Shown piece by piece: positions 17,859-27,222 of a stretch of DNA of 53,205 nt; position 1 is the stretch's first letter; the number at the start of each line of letters is the position of its first letter. Source of the DNA: an uncultured Kiritimatiellota bacterium (GTDB lineage Bacteria; Verrucomicrobiota; Kiritimatiellia; RFP12; UBA1067); the NCBI GenBank assembly GCA_934643865.1, contig CAKUCX010000018.1:1-53205 (forward strand). Reading direction: 5' to 3'. Both the position numbers and the translations under genes were made by a program. The notes under the pieces were generated by a model. It saw only the letters and a list, made by a program, of their open reading frames with translations. It did no database searches and was not told where the DNA came from.

Positions 17859-19046
17859 ATGAAGATTGAACGGGACATCACGAACGACATCAAGTACGTG
17901 GGCGTCGACGACCACGAGACCGACCTCTTCGAGGGCCAGTACGCCGTCCCGCGCGGCATGGCCTACAACAGCTACGTCGTCCTGGGCGCGGCGAAGACGG
18001 CAGTGATGGACACGGTGGACGCCCGCTTCTTCGAGCCGTGGGCGGCGAACGTGGCGGCCGCGCTCGGCGGCCGCGCGGCGGACTACCTCGTCGTGCAGCA
18101 CATGGAGCCGGACCACTCGGCGTGCCTCGCGCGCTTCCTCGCGGTACACCCCGAGACGACCGTTGTCGCCTCCGCGCAGGCGTTCCGCATGATGAAGAAT
18201 TTCTTCGGGGAGGACTACGCCGCGCGCCGCCGCATCGTCCAGGAGGGCGACACGCTCGACCTCGGCGGCGGGCACGTCCTCGCGTTCGTCGCCGCGCCGA
18301 TGGTCCACTGGCCCGAGGTGATCGTGACGTACGACGCGGGCGAGAAGGCGCTCTTCTCGGCGGACGGCTTCGGCAAGTTCGGCGCGAACGACGTCGAGGA
18401 CCCGGAGGGGTGGGACTGCGAGGCGCGCCGCTACTACATCGGCATCGTCGGCAAGTACGGGGCGCAGGTACAGGCGCTCCTCAGGAAGGCGGCGGGGCTC
18501 GCGATCGAAAAGATCCTGCCGCTCCACGGCCCGCTCCTCCTCACGGCCGAGGCGATCGGCCACGCGGTGAAGCAGTATGACACGTGGAGCAGCTACCGCG
18601 CCGAGAGCGAGGGCGTGTGCCTCGCCTACACGAGCGTCTACGGCCACACGAAGGCGGCCGCGCTGAAGCTCCGGGACCTCCTCCTCGCGAAGGGCTGCCC
18701 GAAGGTCGCCCTGTTCGACCTGGCGCGCGACGACATGGCGGAGGCCGTGGAGGACGCCTTCCGCTACGGGAAGCTCGTCCTCGCGACGACGACCTACAAC
18801 GCGGGCATCTTCCCGTTCATGCGCACGTTCATCGAGCACCTCACCGAACGCAACTTCCAGAACCGCCTCGTCGGCCTCGTGGAGAACGGCAGCTGGGCGC
18901 CGATGGCCGCGAAGGTCATGCGCGGCCTCTTCGGGACGTCGAAGGGCCTCACGTTCTGCGAACACACGGTGACGATCGCCTCCGCGCTCGACGCGGCGAG
19001 CGAGGCGCAGCTCACCGCCCTCGCCGACGAGCTTGTGAAGGGCTGA
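17859..19046 (+). CDS. fprA: Flavodiiron protein (rubredoxin:oxygen/nitric oxide oxidoreductase)
   Basis: 395 residues, typical two-domain length. An N-terminal metallo-beta-lactamase-fold diiron domain carries HMEPDH (His81, Glu83, Asp85, His86) plus further ligands near APMVHWPEVIVTYD and LPLHGPLL. From ~residue 250 a flavodoxin domain begins (CLAYTSVYGHTKAAALKL, then ATTTYNAGIFPFM), binding FMN. Such enzymes reduce O2 to water, or NO to N2O, and protect anaerobes. It has its own promoter and an AAGGAGAG Shine-Dalgarno, with palindromic operator-like sites upstream, suggesting redox-responsive control. No rubredoxin gene is adjacent. Confidence 0.92.
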   Translation: MKIERDITNDIKYVGVDDHETDLFEGQYAVPRGMAYNSYVVLGAAKTAVMDTVDARFFEPWAANVAAALGGRAADYLVVQHMEPDHSACLARFLAVHPETTVVASAQAFRMMKNFFGEDYAARRRIVQEGDTLDLGGGHVLAFVAAPMVHWPEVIVTYDAGEKALFSADGFGKFGANDVEDPEGWDCEARRYYIGIVGKYGAQVQALLRKAAGLAIEKILPLHGPLLLTAEAIGHAVKQYDTWSSYRAESEGVCLAYTSVYGHTKAAALKLRDLLLAKGCPKVALFDLARDDMAEAVEDAFRYGKLVLATTTYNAGIFPFMRTFIEHLTERNFQNRLVGLVENGSWAPMAAKVMRGLFGTSKGLTFCEHTVTIASALDAASEAQLTALADELVKG

Positions 19047-19093
19047 ACGAGACGAAGAAGGGGAATTCCCCCATCATCACGGAGGACATGCAG

Positions 19094-20407
19094 ATGGTCA
19101 GCAGACGGACGTTTTTGTCGGGATCGGCCTTGATGGCGGCGGCGGTTGCCGCGCCGGCGGGCGCACAGCGGCCTCCGAAGCCGCGCAAGCCGTTCGAGGG
19201 TATCGGGACGGACCCCTTCACGGTCGGCGAGCCGTGCCTGCAGGCGCCGGGCGAGACGACGATGGGCGTCTCGTGGCGCGTCTCGGGCCTCGCGAAGGGC
19301 GTCGTCGAGCTTGCGGACAACCCGGAGATGCGCAACGCGCGCACGGTGAAGGGCGGCGGCTACGGCCTCGTGCCGATCGACGTCGCGGCCCTCCAAGTGC
19401 GCCTGGAGGGCCTGAAGCCCGCGACGACCTACTGGTACCGCACGGTGACGACGCCGTTCACGGACTACAAGAACATCTACGACGCGAAGCTCGGCGCGCC
19501 CGTCGTCGGCAAGGTCCATGCCTTCACGACGCTCGGCGCGGCGGCGAAGACGCACTTCGCGGTGATGAACGACACGCACGCGCAGTGGGCGGCGTTCCAG
19601 CCCGTCGTGAAGAAGATGAAGGCGCTCAAGCCCGGCCTGATCGTCTGGAACGGCGACGCGACGAACACGACGCAGGAGAAGCGGACGGCCGTCGAGATCT
19701 TCCTCGACCCGCCGATCGCGGACAGGGACTACGCGGCGGACATCCCCGTCTGCTTCGAGAGCGGCAACCATGACTTCCGGGGCAGCTGGATCTCGAAGAA
19801 GGAGGAGGTCATGCTCGCGCGCCACCCCGCCGAGCGCACGGGCGCGGAGTGGGACCTCAAGTGGAACTTCGCCGTGCGCATGGGCGAGGCCGCCCTCGTC
19901 GGCATGGACACGGGGGAGGACAAGCCGGACGGCCACCCGAAGTGGTTCGGCCTCGCCAACTTCGAGCCCTACCGCAAGGCCCAGGCCGCTTGGCTCGAAA
20001 AGGCCCTCTCCCGCCCCGACATCGCGGCGGCGAAGTTCAAGGTCGTCTTCTGCCACATCCCGCTCTTCGCGGCGCCGGACCACCCGGACTACCCGCACGA
20101 CGGCGTGAAGATCGACCCGCACGACTACGCCTACTGGTCGCGCGAATGCCACGACCTCTGGAGCCCGATCCTCGCGCGGCACGGCGTGCAGCTCGTCGTC
20201 TGCGCCCACAAGCACCGCTACCGCTTCGACCCCGCGACGGCGGAACGCCCCTGGGCGCAGATCGTCGGTGGCGGCTGCGAGATGCCGAAGGACATCGCCT
20301 ATCGCTTCCCCACCGTCATCGAGGGCACGGTCGAGGGCGGCCGGCTCAAGATCGTCGTCCACAACATCAAGACCGGATCCGTCCAGGCGACGCATCTGAT
20401 CGGATGA
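19094..20407 (+). CDS. Tat-exported metallophosphoesterase (purple acid phosphatase-like)
   Basis: 437 residues. ATG codons at 19088 and 19094 are in frame; 19094 fits the GGAGGA site (19081-19086) and yields MVSRRTFLSGSALMAAAVAAPAGA, a twin-arginine signal. An FN3-like N-terminal domain (GETTMGVSWRVSG..., GLKPATTYWYRTV) precedes a calcineurin-like phosphoesterase domain: NDTH (Asp160, His162), IVWNGDATN, SGNHDFRGSW (Asn225-Asp227), FCHIPLF and CAHKHRY. It should hydrolyse phosphomonoesters in the periplasm with a dinuclear metal centre. It begins 47 bp after fprA and could share its transcript. Confidence 0.87.
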   Translation: MVSRRTFLSGSALMAAAVAAPAGAQRPPKPRKPFEGIGTDPFTVGEPCLQAPGETTMGVSWRVSGLAKGVVELADNPEMRNARTVKGGGYGLVPIDVAALQVRLEGLKPATTYWYRTVTTPFTDYKNIYDAKLGAPVVGKVHAFTTLGAAAKTHFAVMNDTHAQWAAFQPVVKKMKALKPGLIVWNGDATNTTQEKRTAVEIFLDPPIADRDYAADIPVCFESGNHDFRGSWISKKEEVMLARHPAERTGAEWDLKWNFAVRMGEAALVGMDTGEDKPDGHPKWFGLANFEPYRKAQAAWLEKALSRPDIAAAKFKVVFCHIPLFAAPDHPDYPHDGVKIDPHDYAYWSRECHDLWSPILARHGVQLVVCAHKHRYRFDPATAERPWAQIVGGGCEMPKDIAYRFPTVIEGTVEGGRLKIVVHNIKTGSVQATHLIG

Positions 20408-20427
20408 GCCGCCGCCTTGCTCACGCT

Positions 20428-20458
20428 TTGCCACCGCCCGCCCGTTTTGTGGTATAAT
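20428..20458 (+). promoter_or_regulatory. Promoter of the relB/yoeB-like toxin-antitoxin operon
   Basis: Strong -10 TATAAT at 20453-20458 preceded by TGG. A TTGCCA at 20428-20433 gives a long 19-bp spacer. Start codon at 20484. Confidence 0.6.
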
Positions 20459-20483
20459 GCGTGCTGAAGGGACAAATCAGGCA

Positions 20484-20753
20484 ATGCCAGCGACACTTGA
20501 AAGAACGTTCACGCTTGATCGCGACTTGATGCGCCGCGCCGAGCGTAAGCTCCACCGCTATGGGCGAACGCTCGACGACGCATTCGCGTACATCATATCC
20601 GCCGTGGTTTCAACACGCGGCGAGCCGAAGTTCGTGCGCGAACAGGAGAACGACCCGTTCTTTCAGGAGCCGAACGCCTCGCGTCTGCGCAGGGCGATAG
20701 CCGACATGGAAGCAGGGCGCAACATTGTGGAGCATGACCTCGTAGAGGCGTGA
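20484..20753 (+). CDS. RelB/DinJ-family antitoxin
   Basis: 89 residues. An in-frame ATG at 20457 lies inside the -10 element, so 20484 is used. The N-terminal part (RTFTLDRDLMRRAERKLHRYGRTLDDAFAYIISAVV) is a ribbon-helix-helix-type DNA-binding region as in RelB/DinJ, and the acidic C-terminal tail (ENDPFFQEPNASRLRRAIADMEAGRN) resembles the toxin-wrapping segment of antitoxins paired with YoeB/Txe. It would bind the toxin and repress its own promoter. It precedes the toxin gene by 2 bp. Its less GC-rich DNA compared with neighbouring genes suggests transfer. Confidence 0.85.
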   Translation: MPATLERTFTLDRDLMRRAERKLHRYGRTLDDAFAYIISAVVSTRGEPKFVREQENDPFFQEPNASRLRRAIADMEAGRNIVEHDLVEA

Positions 20754-20755
20754 CA

Positions 20756-21016
20756 ATGCGCAAGAACTGGCATGAAACGGCGTGGGATGATTACGTTGCC
20801 GCACAGTCGCAGGACCGCAAGACGCTCACCCGGATCAATGTGCTTCTGAAGAGCATCGAACGGAACGGATACGATGCGATCGGCAACGTCGAGCCGCTGC
20901 GCGGCGACTGGTCGGGTTGGTGGAGCGCCCGCATCAACCAGAAGGACAGGCTCGTGTTTCGGATCAATGGCGACGTTCTTGAAATCGCCGCCTGCAAGGG
21001 GCATTACTCGACATGA
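20756..21016 (+). CDS. YoeB/Txe-family mRNA-interferase toxin
   Basis: 86 residues. ATG at 20756 chosen; a GTG at 20750 overlapping the antitoxin stop is the alternative. WHETAWDDYVAAQSQDRKTLTRINVLLKSI, PLRGDWSGWWSARINQKDRLVFRI and the terminal CKGHYS follow the YoeB/Txe pattern: catalytic Glu and Arg in the middle, His-Tyr at the end. These ribosome-dependent RNases cut mRNA at the A site. Encoded directly after its RelB-type antitoxin. The catalytic residues look intact, so the pair is probably active. Confidence 0.88.
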   Translation: MRKNWHETAWDDYVAAQSQDRKTLTRINVLLKSIERNGYDAIGNVEPLRGDWSGWWSARINQKDRLVFRINGDVLEIAACKGHYST

Positions 21017-21105
21017 AGACGATCACGTGTGACGTGCGTATGGAGGACGAGGTCCTCTGCGCGCGGGCGTCGGGTGCGGGAGCGCGCTTCCTTCCCTGAC
21101 TTCGT

Positions 21106-23508
21106 ATGTTCCCCGTCGAGGCAATCATCCCGCAGATCCGCGCGTCGCTCGCGCGCAACCGCTCGGTCGTGCTGCGCGCGCCGCCGGGGAGCGGCAAGAC
21201 GACGTGCGTGCCGCCCGCGCTCTTGGACGCGCCGTTCCTGCGCGGGCGGAAGATCCTCATGCTGGAGCCGCGCCGCCTCGCCGCGCGCAGCTGCGCGGCC
21301 TACATCGCGCGCCGCCTCGGCGAGCCGCTGGGCGGGACCGTGGGCTACCAGGTGCGCCTGGAGCGGAAGGTGTCGTCCCGCACGCGCCTGGAGATCGTGA
21401 CGGAGGGCCTGCTCGCGCAGCGGCTCATCGCCGACCCCGAGCTCGCGGACGTGGGGCTCGTCGTCTTCGACGAGTTCCACGAGCGTTCGCTCGCGTGCGA
21501 CCTCGGCTTCGCGATGGCGCTTGACGTGCGCCGCGCGCTGCGGGACGACCTGCGCCTCCTCGTGATGTCCGCGACGCTGGACGTGGACGCCGTGGCCGCC
21601 CACCTCGGCGATGCGGACGTCCACACCGCCGAGGCGCGCATGTTCCCCGTCGAGACGCGCTACCTGCAGGTCGCCTCCGACGCCCCTGTCGCCGCGCAGA
21701 TGGCCGGCGCGGCGCAGCGCGCCCTCGCCGAGCCGGGCGGCGACATCCTCTGCTTCCTGCCGGGCGAGGGGGAGATCCGCCGCTGCGAGGAGGCGCTGCG
21801 CGCGGCGGGGGCCGAGCGGCTCGGCGCCGTCGTGATGCCCCTCTACGGCGCGCTCCCCCGGGAGGAGCAGGACGCCGTCCTCCGCCCGCTCGACCCGCCG
21901 CGCCGCAAGGTCGTGCTCGCGACCTCCATCGCCGAGACCTCGCTCACGATCGAGGGCGTGACGACGGTCATCGACGCGGGCCTCATGCGCGTGAGCCGCT
22001 TCTCGCCCGCGTCGGGGATGAGCCGCCTGGAGACGCTGCGCGTCACGCGCGACCGCGCCGAGCAGCGGCGGGGCCGCGCGGGCCGCGTCGCGCCCGGCGT
22101 CTGCCTGCGGCTCTGGACGGCGGCGCAGGACCGTCTGCTCCTGCCGGCGATGCGCCCCGAAATCATGGAGGCCGACCTCGCCCCGACCGTGCTGGCGGCG
22201 GCGGCCTGGGGCACGACGGCCCTCGACGGCCTTCCGTGGCTCACGCCGCCGCCCGCCGCGAACTGGGAGAACGCCAAGGCGCTCCTGCGACTCCTCGGTG
22301 CGCTCGACGCGGACGGGCGCATCACGGAGCGCGGACGGCGCATGGCGCGCCTCGCCGCGCATCCGCGCCTCGCGAACATGATGCTCCACGACCGCGCGGC
22401 CGCCTACTGGGCGGCGATTCTCGAAGAGGGGACGAAGGTGCGCGAGACGGACATCGCACGGATCCGCCCCACGCCGCGCATGCTGGAGCTTGCGCGGCGC
22501 TGGGGGTGGACGCGCGGGGCGCGTCCGCCGGATCCCGAGGTGCTGGCGTATGCGTTCCCGGACCGCATCGCCCGCAACCGGGGCAACGGCTCGTTCCAGC
22601 TGACGGGGGGGCGCGGCGCGTTCCTGGAGCGCACCGAGGTGCTGGCCGCCGCGCCGTTCCTCGTCCTCTGCGACCTCGACGACCGGGGCGGGGACGCGAA
22701 GATCCATCTCGCCGCGTCCATCTCGGAGGCGGCCATCGAGGAGATGTTCGCGGACCAGATCACGGACGAGACGGTGACGGAGTGGGACCGCCGCACGGAG
22801 GCCGTCCGCGCCGTGCGCCAGCGCCGCCTCGGGCGCATGGTGCTGGCGGAAGGCGGCCAGCCGCATCCGAACGAGGCGGACGTGCAGGCCGCGCTCTTCG
22901 CGGGCATCCGCCAGAAGGGCGTCGCGAACCTCCCGTGCTGGACGCCCCACCTGCGCCAGCTCCAGGCCCGCATCGATTTCCTCCACCGCGTGCTGGAGGA
23001 CTGGCCCGACGTCTCCGACGCATCGCTGGCGCGCCATCTGGAGGACTGGTTCGCGGGCTTTACGCTTGGCATGGGCCGCTGGGCGCATCTCGCGCGGCTC
23101 GACCTCGCGGCCGTCTTCGACGTCGCGCTCGCGGAGGCGTCCCACGACCGCCGCGAACTCGACCGGCTCGCGCCCGTGAAGATGGCGGTGCCGAGCGGCT
23201 CGCAGATGACGATCCACTACGAGGAGGCGGAGCCGTTCGTCGCCGTGCGCCTGCAGGAGTGCTTCGGCCTCCAGGAGACGCCGAAGGTGGCGGGGGGGCG
23301 CGTGCCCGTCGTCATGCACCTCCTCTCGCCCGCGCAGCGGCCCGTGCAGGTGACGAAGGACCTCGCGGGCTTCTGGAAGACGAGCTACGCGCTTGTGCGC
23401 AAGGACATGCGCGGGCGCTACCCGAAGCACGTCTGGCCGGAGGATCCGTCCATTGCCCCGGCGACGCGCCGCGTGCGGCCGCATTTTGCCCCAGGGGGCG
23501 GAAAATGA
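21106..23508 (+). CDS. hrpB: ATP-dependent RNA helicase HrpB
   Basis: 800 residues, normal HrpB length. Walker A is APPGSGKTT (Lys31), DEAH-type box is DEFH (Asp122-His125), and motif III is SATLD. QRRGRAGRVAPGVCLRLW is motif VI, followed by a winged-helix/ratchet region and the HrpB C-terminal domain (YPKHVWPEDP near the end). It belongs to the DEAH/RHA helicases; HrpB's cellular role is poorly defined. ATG at 21106 is used without a clear Shine-Dalgarno. The stop codon abuts the -10 hexamer of the next promoter. Confidence 0.93.
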   Translation: MFPVEAIIPQIRASLARNRSVVLRAPPGSGKTTCVPPALLDAPFLRGRKILMLEPRRLAARSCAAYIARRLGEPLGGTVGYQVRLERKVSSRTRLEIVTEGLLAQRLIADPELADVGLVVFDEFHERSLACDLGFAMALDVRRALRDDLRLLVMSATLDVDAVAAHLGDADVHTAEARMFPVETRYLQVASDAPVAAQMAGAAQRALAEPGGDILCFLPGEGEIRRCEEALRAAGAERLGAVVMPLYGALPREEQDAVLRPLDPPRRKVVLATSIAETSLTIEGVTTVIDAGLMRVSRFSPASGMSRLETLRVTRDRAEQRRGRAGRVAPGVCLRLWTAAQDRLLLPAMRPEIMEADLAPTVLAAAAWGTTALDGLPWLTPPPAANWENAKALLRLLGALDADGRITERGRRMARLAAHPRLANMMLHDRAAAYWAAILEEGTKVRETDIARIRPTPRMLELARRWGWTRGARPPDPEVLAYAFPDRIARNRGNGSFQLTGGRGAFLERTEVLAAAPFLVLCDLDDRGGDAKIHLAASISEAAIEEMFADQITDETVTEWDRRTEAVRAVRQRRLGRMVLAEGGQPHPNEADVQAALFAGIRQKGVANLPCWTPHLRQLQARIDFLHRVLEDWPDVSDASLARHLEDWFAGFTLGMGRWAHLARLDLAAVFDVALAEASHDRRELDRLAPVKMAVPSGSQMTIHYEEAEPFVAVRLQECFGLQETPKVAGGRVPVVMHLLSPAQRPVQVTKDLAGFWKTSYALVRKDMRGRYPKHVWPEDPSIAPATRRVRPHFAPGGGK

Positions 23509-23514
23509 TATAAT
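23486..23514 (+). promoter_or_regulatory. Promoter of the GH78-like gene, overlapping the end of hrpB
   Basis: TTGCCC (23486-23491), 17-bp spacer, TATAAT (23509-23514). The 88-bp leader holds a tandem CGGTTCTTGAA repeat (23569-23590 region) just before the GGAAGTGG Shine-Dalgarno. Confidence 0.7.
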
Positions 23515-23601
23515 CCGCGCCCGTTCAGCGAATTCAACGGCAAGGCGACATGACGTGGGCGGTTATCGGTTCTTGAATCGGTTCTTGAAAGGAAGTGGAA
23601 C

Positions 23602-25764
23602 ATGGCGAGAGGAATCGCATGGATGTGCGTGGGGCTTGCGTGTGCGGTGGCGCAGGGCGCCATGCCGGTGTCCGTCCTGTACGCGAAGGGCGCGGTGACG
23701 TGTCCGGAGGGGCTGTTCGCGAAGGGCGACGGGAAGGTCTGCACGCTCGCGTGGGACGGGACGAGCGAGAGACCGGTCCTCGCGCTCGACTTCGGCGCGC
23801 CGAGCGTGGGGGGCTACGCCGTCTTCGAGGTGGCCGCCGCCGACGGACGCATGCCGGTCCTGCGCCTCGCCTACGCGAACCATCCGGACGGCCTCGGCGA
23901 GACGGGCTGCTTCACGCGCGAGACGAGCGCCCGCTATCTGGGCCCCGACTTCGACATTCCCGTGCTGCCCGGCAACATCAACCGCCATGAACTCTACCGC
24001 GTCGGCCGCACGGGCACGTTCGTCGCCCCGCTCATCCAGGGTCAGGAGCGCTACGTGCGCGTGCAGCTCGACACGCCCGGGACGGTGTCGATCGACGTGC
24101 TCGGCATCGAGAACGCAGAGGTGTTCTCCACGGAGCCGCGCCGGGGCTCCTTCGCGTGTTCGGACGACCGCATCACGCGCCTCTGGGACATCAGCGTGTG
24201 GACCTGCCAGCTCGCGAGCTTTCCGAACCACGACGCCTGGAAACGGGTCGCCGGGCGGCTCCTCCCGCGCAGGCTTGAACAGGCGGCGGCGGACGTGTGG
24301 TGCCGGAAGGCCGCGCCCGCCGACGGGATGTTCGAGGTCGTCTACGAGTTCGACGCGAACCCCCACTTCCCCGCCGGACGCTTCGAGCTGCTGGTCGGCG
24401 ACCGGCGCGTGCCGGTCGTCCAGGATGCGACGAACGTGTTCCGCACGGTGCGCGTCCCCGTGCGGAAGGGGGAGCGCGTGGGCCTCTCGGTGCCGAAGGA
24501 GAGCTGGCCCGTCCTCGTGTCGCTTGCCGTCGCGGGAAGGGACCTCATGGATCTTGCGGACTGGGACTTCGCGCGTACGCTCCCCTACGTGGCGGACGGC
24601 GCGAAGCGCGACCGGCTGATCTGGAGCGGCGACCTCTGGTGGGCCGCGCGGAACTGCTACTACGGGTTTGGTCCGCAGAGCCCCTACATGGGGGGAAGCG
24701 TGAAGATGCTTGCGTTCAACCGTACGCCGGCGGGCTACGTCCACGCCTCGCCGTATGCGGAGCGGAGCGTGCGGCCGCCGGACGGCGACTACGGCCCGTT
24801 CGGCTCGGACGAGTTCGCGGCCTGGTTCATCCCCGTCGCCTGGGACCACCTCCTCTACACGGGCGACGATGCGACGCTGGCGGGCGTGTGGCCGGATGTC
24901 GTCGCGCTCGTCGGCTACCTGAACGCGCACCGCCGTGCGGACGGCCTCTTCGAGCAGAGGAGGGAGACGAGCAAGCACGCGGCGGGGCTTGTCTTCGGCG
25001 GCACGTCGCTCCACCACCGCGCCTACATGAACATTCTCCTCTGGAAGACGTTCGTCGATGCGGCGAACCTCGCGCACGCGCTGGGCCATCCTGCCGAGGC
25101 GGCGGCGTGGGCGGCGGAGGCGGACCGCCTGGCCCCGGTTGTCCGCTCGGCGTTCTGGGACGCCGGGAAGGGGTGTTTCGTCCGTTCCGCCGAAGACCGC
25201 GCGATGGGGTTCGAGGCGAACGCGCTCGCACTTGCAACGCGGTTCGCGACAGTGGACGAGGCGGCGCGTATCCGTCCGCAGCTGGTCCGCATCCGGCACG
25301 GCAAGTTCCAGGCGCTTGCGGCGCGCGGCAAGTTCGAGTACGGAGACGCGGCGGGGGGCCTGAAGGCGATTGCGGACCACGATTGGTACCGTCTCCTCGA
25401 CCCGTCCTGGCAGGGAGCGCAGACGGTGACGGAGTGCATGATCCTCACCCGCAGGGGCTGGGGCGACGAGTCGCACCCCGACACGGCGATTGCCGGGCTC
25501 TTCTCGTCCTACATTCTCGGTATTGTGCCGACGGAACCGGGATTCCGGACGTTCTCGGTGCGCCCTCAGCCGGCGGACCTCGCCTGGGCCGAGGGCGTGG
25601 TCCCCACGCCGCACGGCGACATCGCCCTGCGCTGGGACCGCCTTGCACACGGTCTTTCCGTCACGTTGACCGTTCCGCCCGGCACGACGGCCGATTTCGC
25701 CTGGGGCGCGACGGCGAAACGCCTCGGCCCGGGCCGCCATGTCTTCACCGACCTCCAAAATTAG
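23602..25764 (+). CDS. Secreted GH78-like alpha-L-rhamnosidase
   Basis: 720 residues with a signal peptide (MARGIAWMCVGLACAVAQG). Beta-sandwich domains occupy the first ~320 residues. An (alpha/alpha)6 barrel starts near DGAKRDRLIWSGDLWWAARN, whose KRDRxxWxGD block is the GH78 signature holding a catalytic acid. Further hexa-helical elements are EFAAWFIPVAWDHLLYTGD and RRGWGDESHPDTAIAGLFSSYILGIVPTEPGF; the C-terminal beta-sandwich covers ~residues 640-720. It should release alpha-L-rhamnose or a related deoxysugar. The stop codon is inside a 37-bp inverted repeat, and the GH30 gene follows 41 bp later. Confidence 0.8.
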   Translation: MARGIAWMCVGLACAVAQGAMPVSVLYAKGAVTCPEGLFAKGDGKVCTLAWDGTSERPVLALDFGAPSVGGYAVFEVAAADGRMPVLRLAYANHPDGLGETGCFTRETSARYLGPDFDIPVLPGNINRHELYRVGRTGTFVAPLIQGQERYVRVQLDTPGTVSIDVLGIENAEVFSTEPRRGSFACSDDRITRLWDISVWTCQLASFPNHDAWKRVAGRLLPRRLEQAAADVWCRKAAPADGMFEVVYEFDANPHFPAGRFELLVGDRRVPVVQDATNVFRTVRVPVRKGERVGLSVPKESWPVLVSLAVAGRDLMDLADWDFARTLPYVADGAKRDRLIWSGDLWWAARNCYYGFGPQSPYMGGSVKMLAFNRTPAGYVHASPYAERSVRPPDGDYGPFGSDEFAAWFIPVAWDHLLYTGDDATLAGVWPDVVALVGYLNAHRRADGLFEQRRETSKHAAGLVFGGTSLHHRAYMNILLWKTFVDAANLAHALGHPAEAAAWAAEADRLAPVVRSAFWDAGKGCFVRSAEDRAMGFEANALALATRFATVDEAARIRPQLVRIRHGKFQALAARGKFEYGDAAGGLKAIADHDWYRLLDPSWQGAQTVTECMILTRRGWGDESHPDTAIAGLFSSYILGIVPTEPGFRTFSVRPQPADLAWAEGVVPTPHGDIALRWDRLAHGLSVTLTVPPGTTADFAWGATAKRLGPGRHVFTDLQN

Positions 25765-25786
25765 GTCAGACCTAATTCTGGAGGTC
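25750..25786. repeat. 37-bp nearly perfect palindrome across the GH78 stop codon
   Basis: Left arm GACCTCCAAAATTAGGTC (25750-25767), centre A at 25768, right arm 25769-25786. The arms match at 17 of 18 positions, and the core AATTAGGTC-A-GACCTAATT is perfect. The TAG stop (25762-25764) lies in the left arm. No U tract follows. It could be a 3'-end-stabilising hairpin, an operator or a dispersed palindromic repeat. Confidence 0.8.
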
Positions 25787-25805
25787 AGATAAAGGAAAAC
25801 GAATC

Positions 25806-27221
25806 ATGCAAATGAAGCTTGTCTTTGCGCTATCAGGAATCCTGGGGTTGGCGGTTGTACAGGGCGGCGAGGTCCGGCTCTATCGGACGACGGGGACGGA
25901 TGCATTTCGCGAACGGGACTGTCCGCTGCCCTCGAACCAGGTGGGGGAGGGGGCCAATGTCATCGACCTGGACGCCGCCACGCCGCGTCATCCCTTTCTC
26001 GGGCTTGGCGTTTCCTTCGCCGAGGCTTCGGCCTACCTGTGGGCGAAGATGCCCGAGGCGCGGCGGCGCGACGTCATGGAACGGCTGTGGACGGAAAAGG
26101 GGGCGGGGCTTTCGATTGGGCGGATCCACATGGGGTCGAGCGACTATTCCATGCGTTTCTATTCGTATGACGATACGCCGGACGACGAGGGGCTGGCGCA
26201 TTTCTCGATTGACGAGGACCGGCGCTTCGTTCTGCCGGCCATCCAGGCCGCCCGGACCTTCAACACGAACCTCTTTTTCTTCGCCTCGCCCTGGAGTCCG
26301 CCCGGCTGGATGAAGACGAACGGCACGCTCTTCGGCGGACGGGTGAAACCGGCGGCCTATCCGGCGCTCGCGAACTATTTTTCCCGGTTCCTCCAGGCCT
26401 ACGCCCGCGAAGGCATCCGGGTCGCGGCCGTGACGGTGCAGAACGAGCCCGAGACCGATCAGGGGCTGAACAGCCCCACCTGCCTCTGGTCGGCGGAAGA
26501 CGCCAAGACGTTCGTCGTCGACTTCCTCGCGCCGACGCTGGCGCGGAATGGGCTGTCGACGCAGATCTGGGCGTATGACCACAACTTCGACGCGAAAGGC
26601 GTCGCCTACGTCACGCAACAGCTTTCCGATGCCCGTTTCCGCGCGGTGACCGCCGCCGTGGCCTGGCATCCCTATGCCGGTTCGCCCACGAATCTCGCAC
26701 CCGTGTGCGCGGCCTTCCCGGACGTGCCGATGTACGTCACGGAAATGGGGCCGCACCTTGACCGGTCACAGCGCGACCTGCTCTGGTGGGCCGACCTCGT
26801 GTTCGGTTCGTTCAACGCGGGCTGCGGTGCATTCGTGAGCTGGTGTTTCCTGCTGGATGAAGAAGGGCAGCCGAACGTTTCGATGGGGCATCCCTGCGCG
26901 GGGCTTCTTGAGGTCGATTCGCGCACGGGCGAACTCTTTGAATCGTCCCAGTTCCGCCTGTTCCGTCACATTGGCCCGTTCGTGAAGCGCGGGGCGCGCG
27001 TTCTTGCGGCGCCGCTGGTCGAGGGACGGGGACGGATGGGGGCCGCCGACGTCCGTTCCGTGGCGTTCCGCAACCCCGACGGATCCCGGGTCGTTGTCCT
27101 GGCCTGCCGCGCGGGACGCTATCATCGTCGTCAGGTTCAGGTCAAGGCCGATGCACGCTACTACCCCCTCCAGGTTCTCGGCGGTTCGGTCACGACGTTC
27201 GTTCTGCCCCCCTCGCGGTGA
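25806..27221 (+). CDS. Secreted GH30 glycoside hydrolase
   Basis: 471 residues with a signal peptide (MQMKLVFALSGILGLAVVQGG); AAAGGA lies 9 bp upstream. The family's barrel start is HPFLGLGVSFAEASAYL, then RIHMGSSDYS, FFASPWSPPGWMKTNG, and AVTVQNEPETDQ with acid/base Glu214. MYVTEMG holds nucleophile Glu313; a C-terminal beta domain completes the fold. Activities in GH30 include beta-glucosylceramidase, beta-1,6-glucanase, xylanase and beta-glucosidase; the closest pattern is GH30 subfamily 1/3, but the substrate is not determinable. It follows the GH78-like gene and is probably co-transcribed. It has slightly lower GC than its neighbours. Confidence 0.88.
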   Translation: MQMKLVFALSGILGLAVVQGGEVRLYRTTGTDAFRERDCPLPSNQVGEGANVIDLDAATPRHPFLGLGVSFAEASAYLWAKMPEARRRDVMERLWTEKGAGLSIGRIHMGSSDYSMRFYSYDDTPDDEGLAHFSIDEDRRFVLPAIQAARTFNTNLFFFASPWSPPGWMKTNGTLFGGRVKPAAYPALANYFSRFLQAYAREGIRVAAVTVQNEPETDQGLNSPTCLWSAEDAKTFVVDFLAPTLARNGLSTQIWAYDHNFDAKGVAYVTQQLSDARFRAVTAAVAWHPYAGSPTNLAPVCAAFPDVPMYVTEMGPHLDRSQRDLLWWADLVFGSFNAGCGAFVSWCFLLDEEGQPNVSMGHPCAGLLEVDSRTGELFESSQFRLFRHIGPFVKRGARVLAAPLVEGRGRMGAADVRSVAFRNPDGSRVVVLACRAGRYHRRQVQVKADARYYPLQVLGGSVTTFVLPPSR

Positions 27222-27222
27222 G

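Noticed and set aside
21013..21099. A 28-codon ORF (MKTITCDVRMEDEVLCARAS...) whose ATG overlaps the YoeB-type toxin stop.
   Set aside because: Translational coupling is possible, but there is no recognisable family and it may be the start of a decayed gene; not enough support for a gene call.
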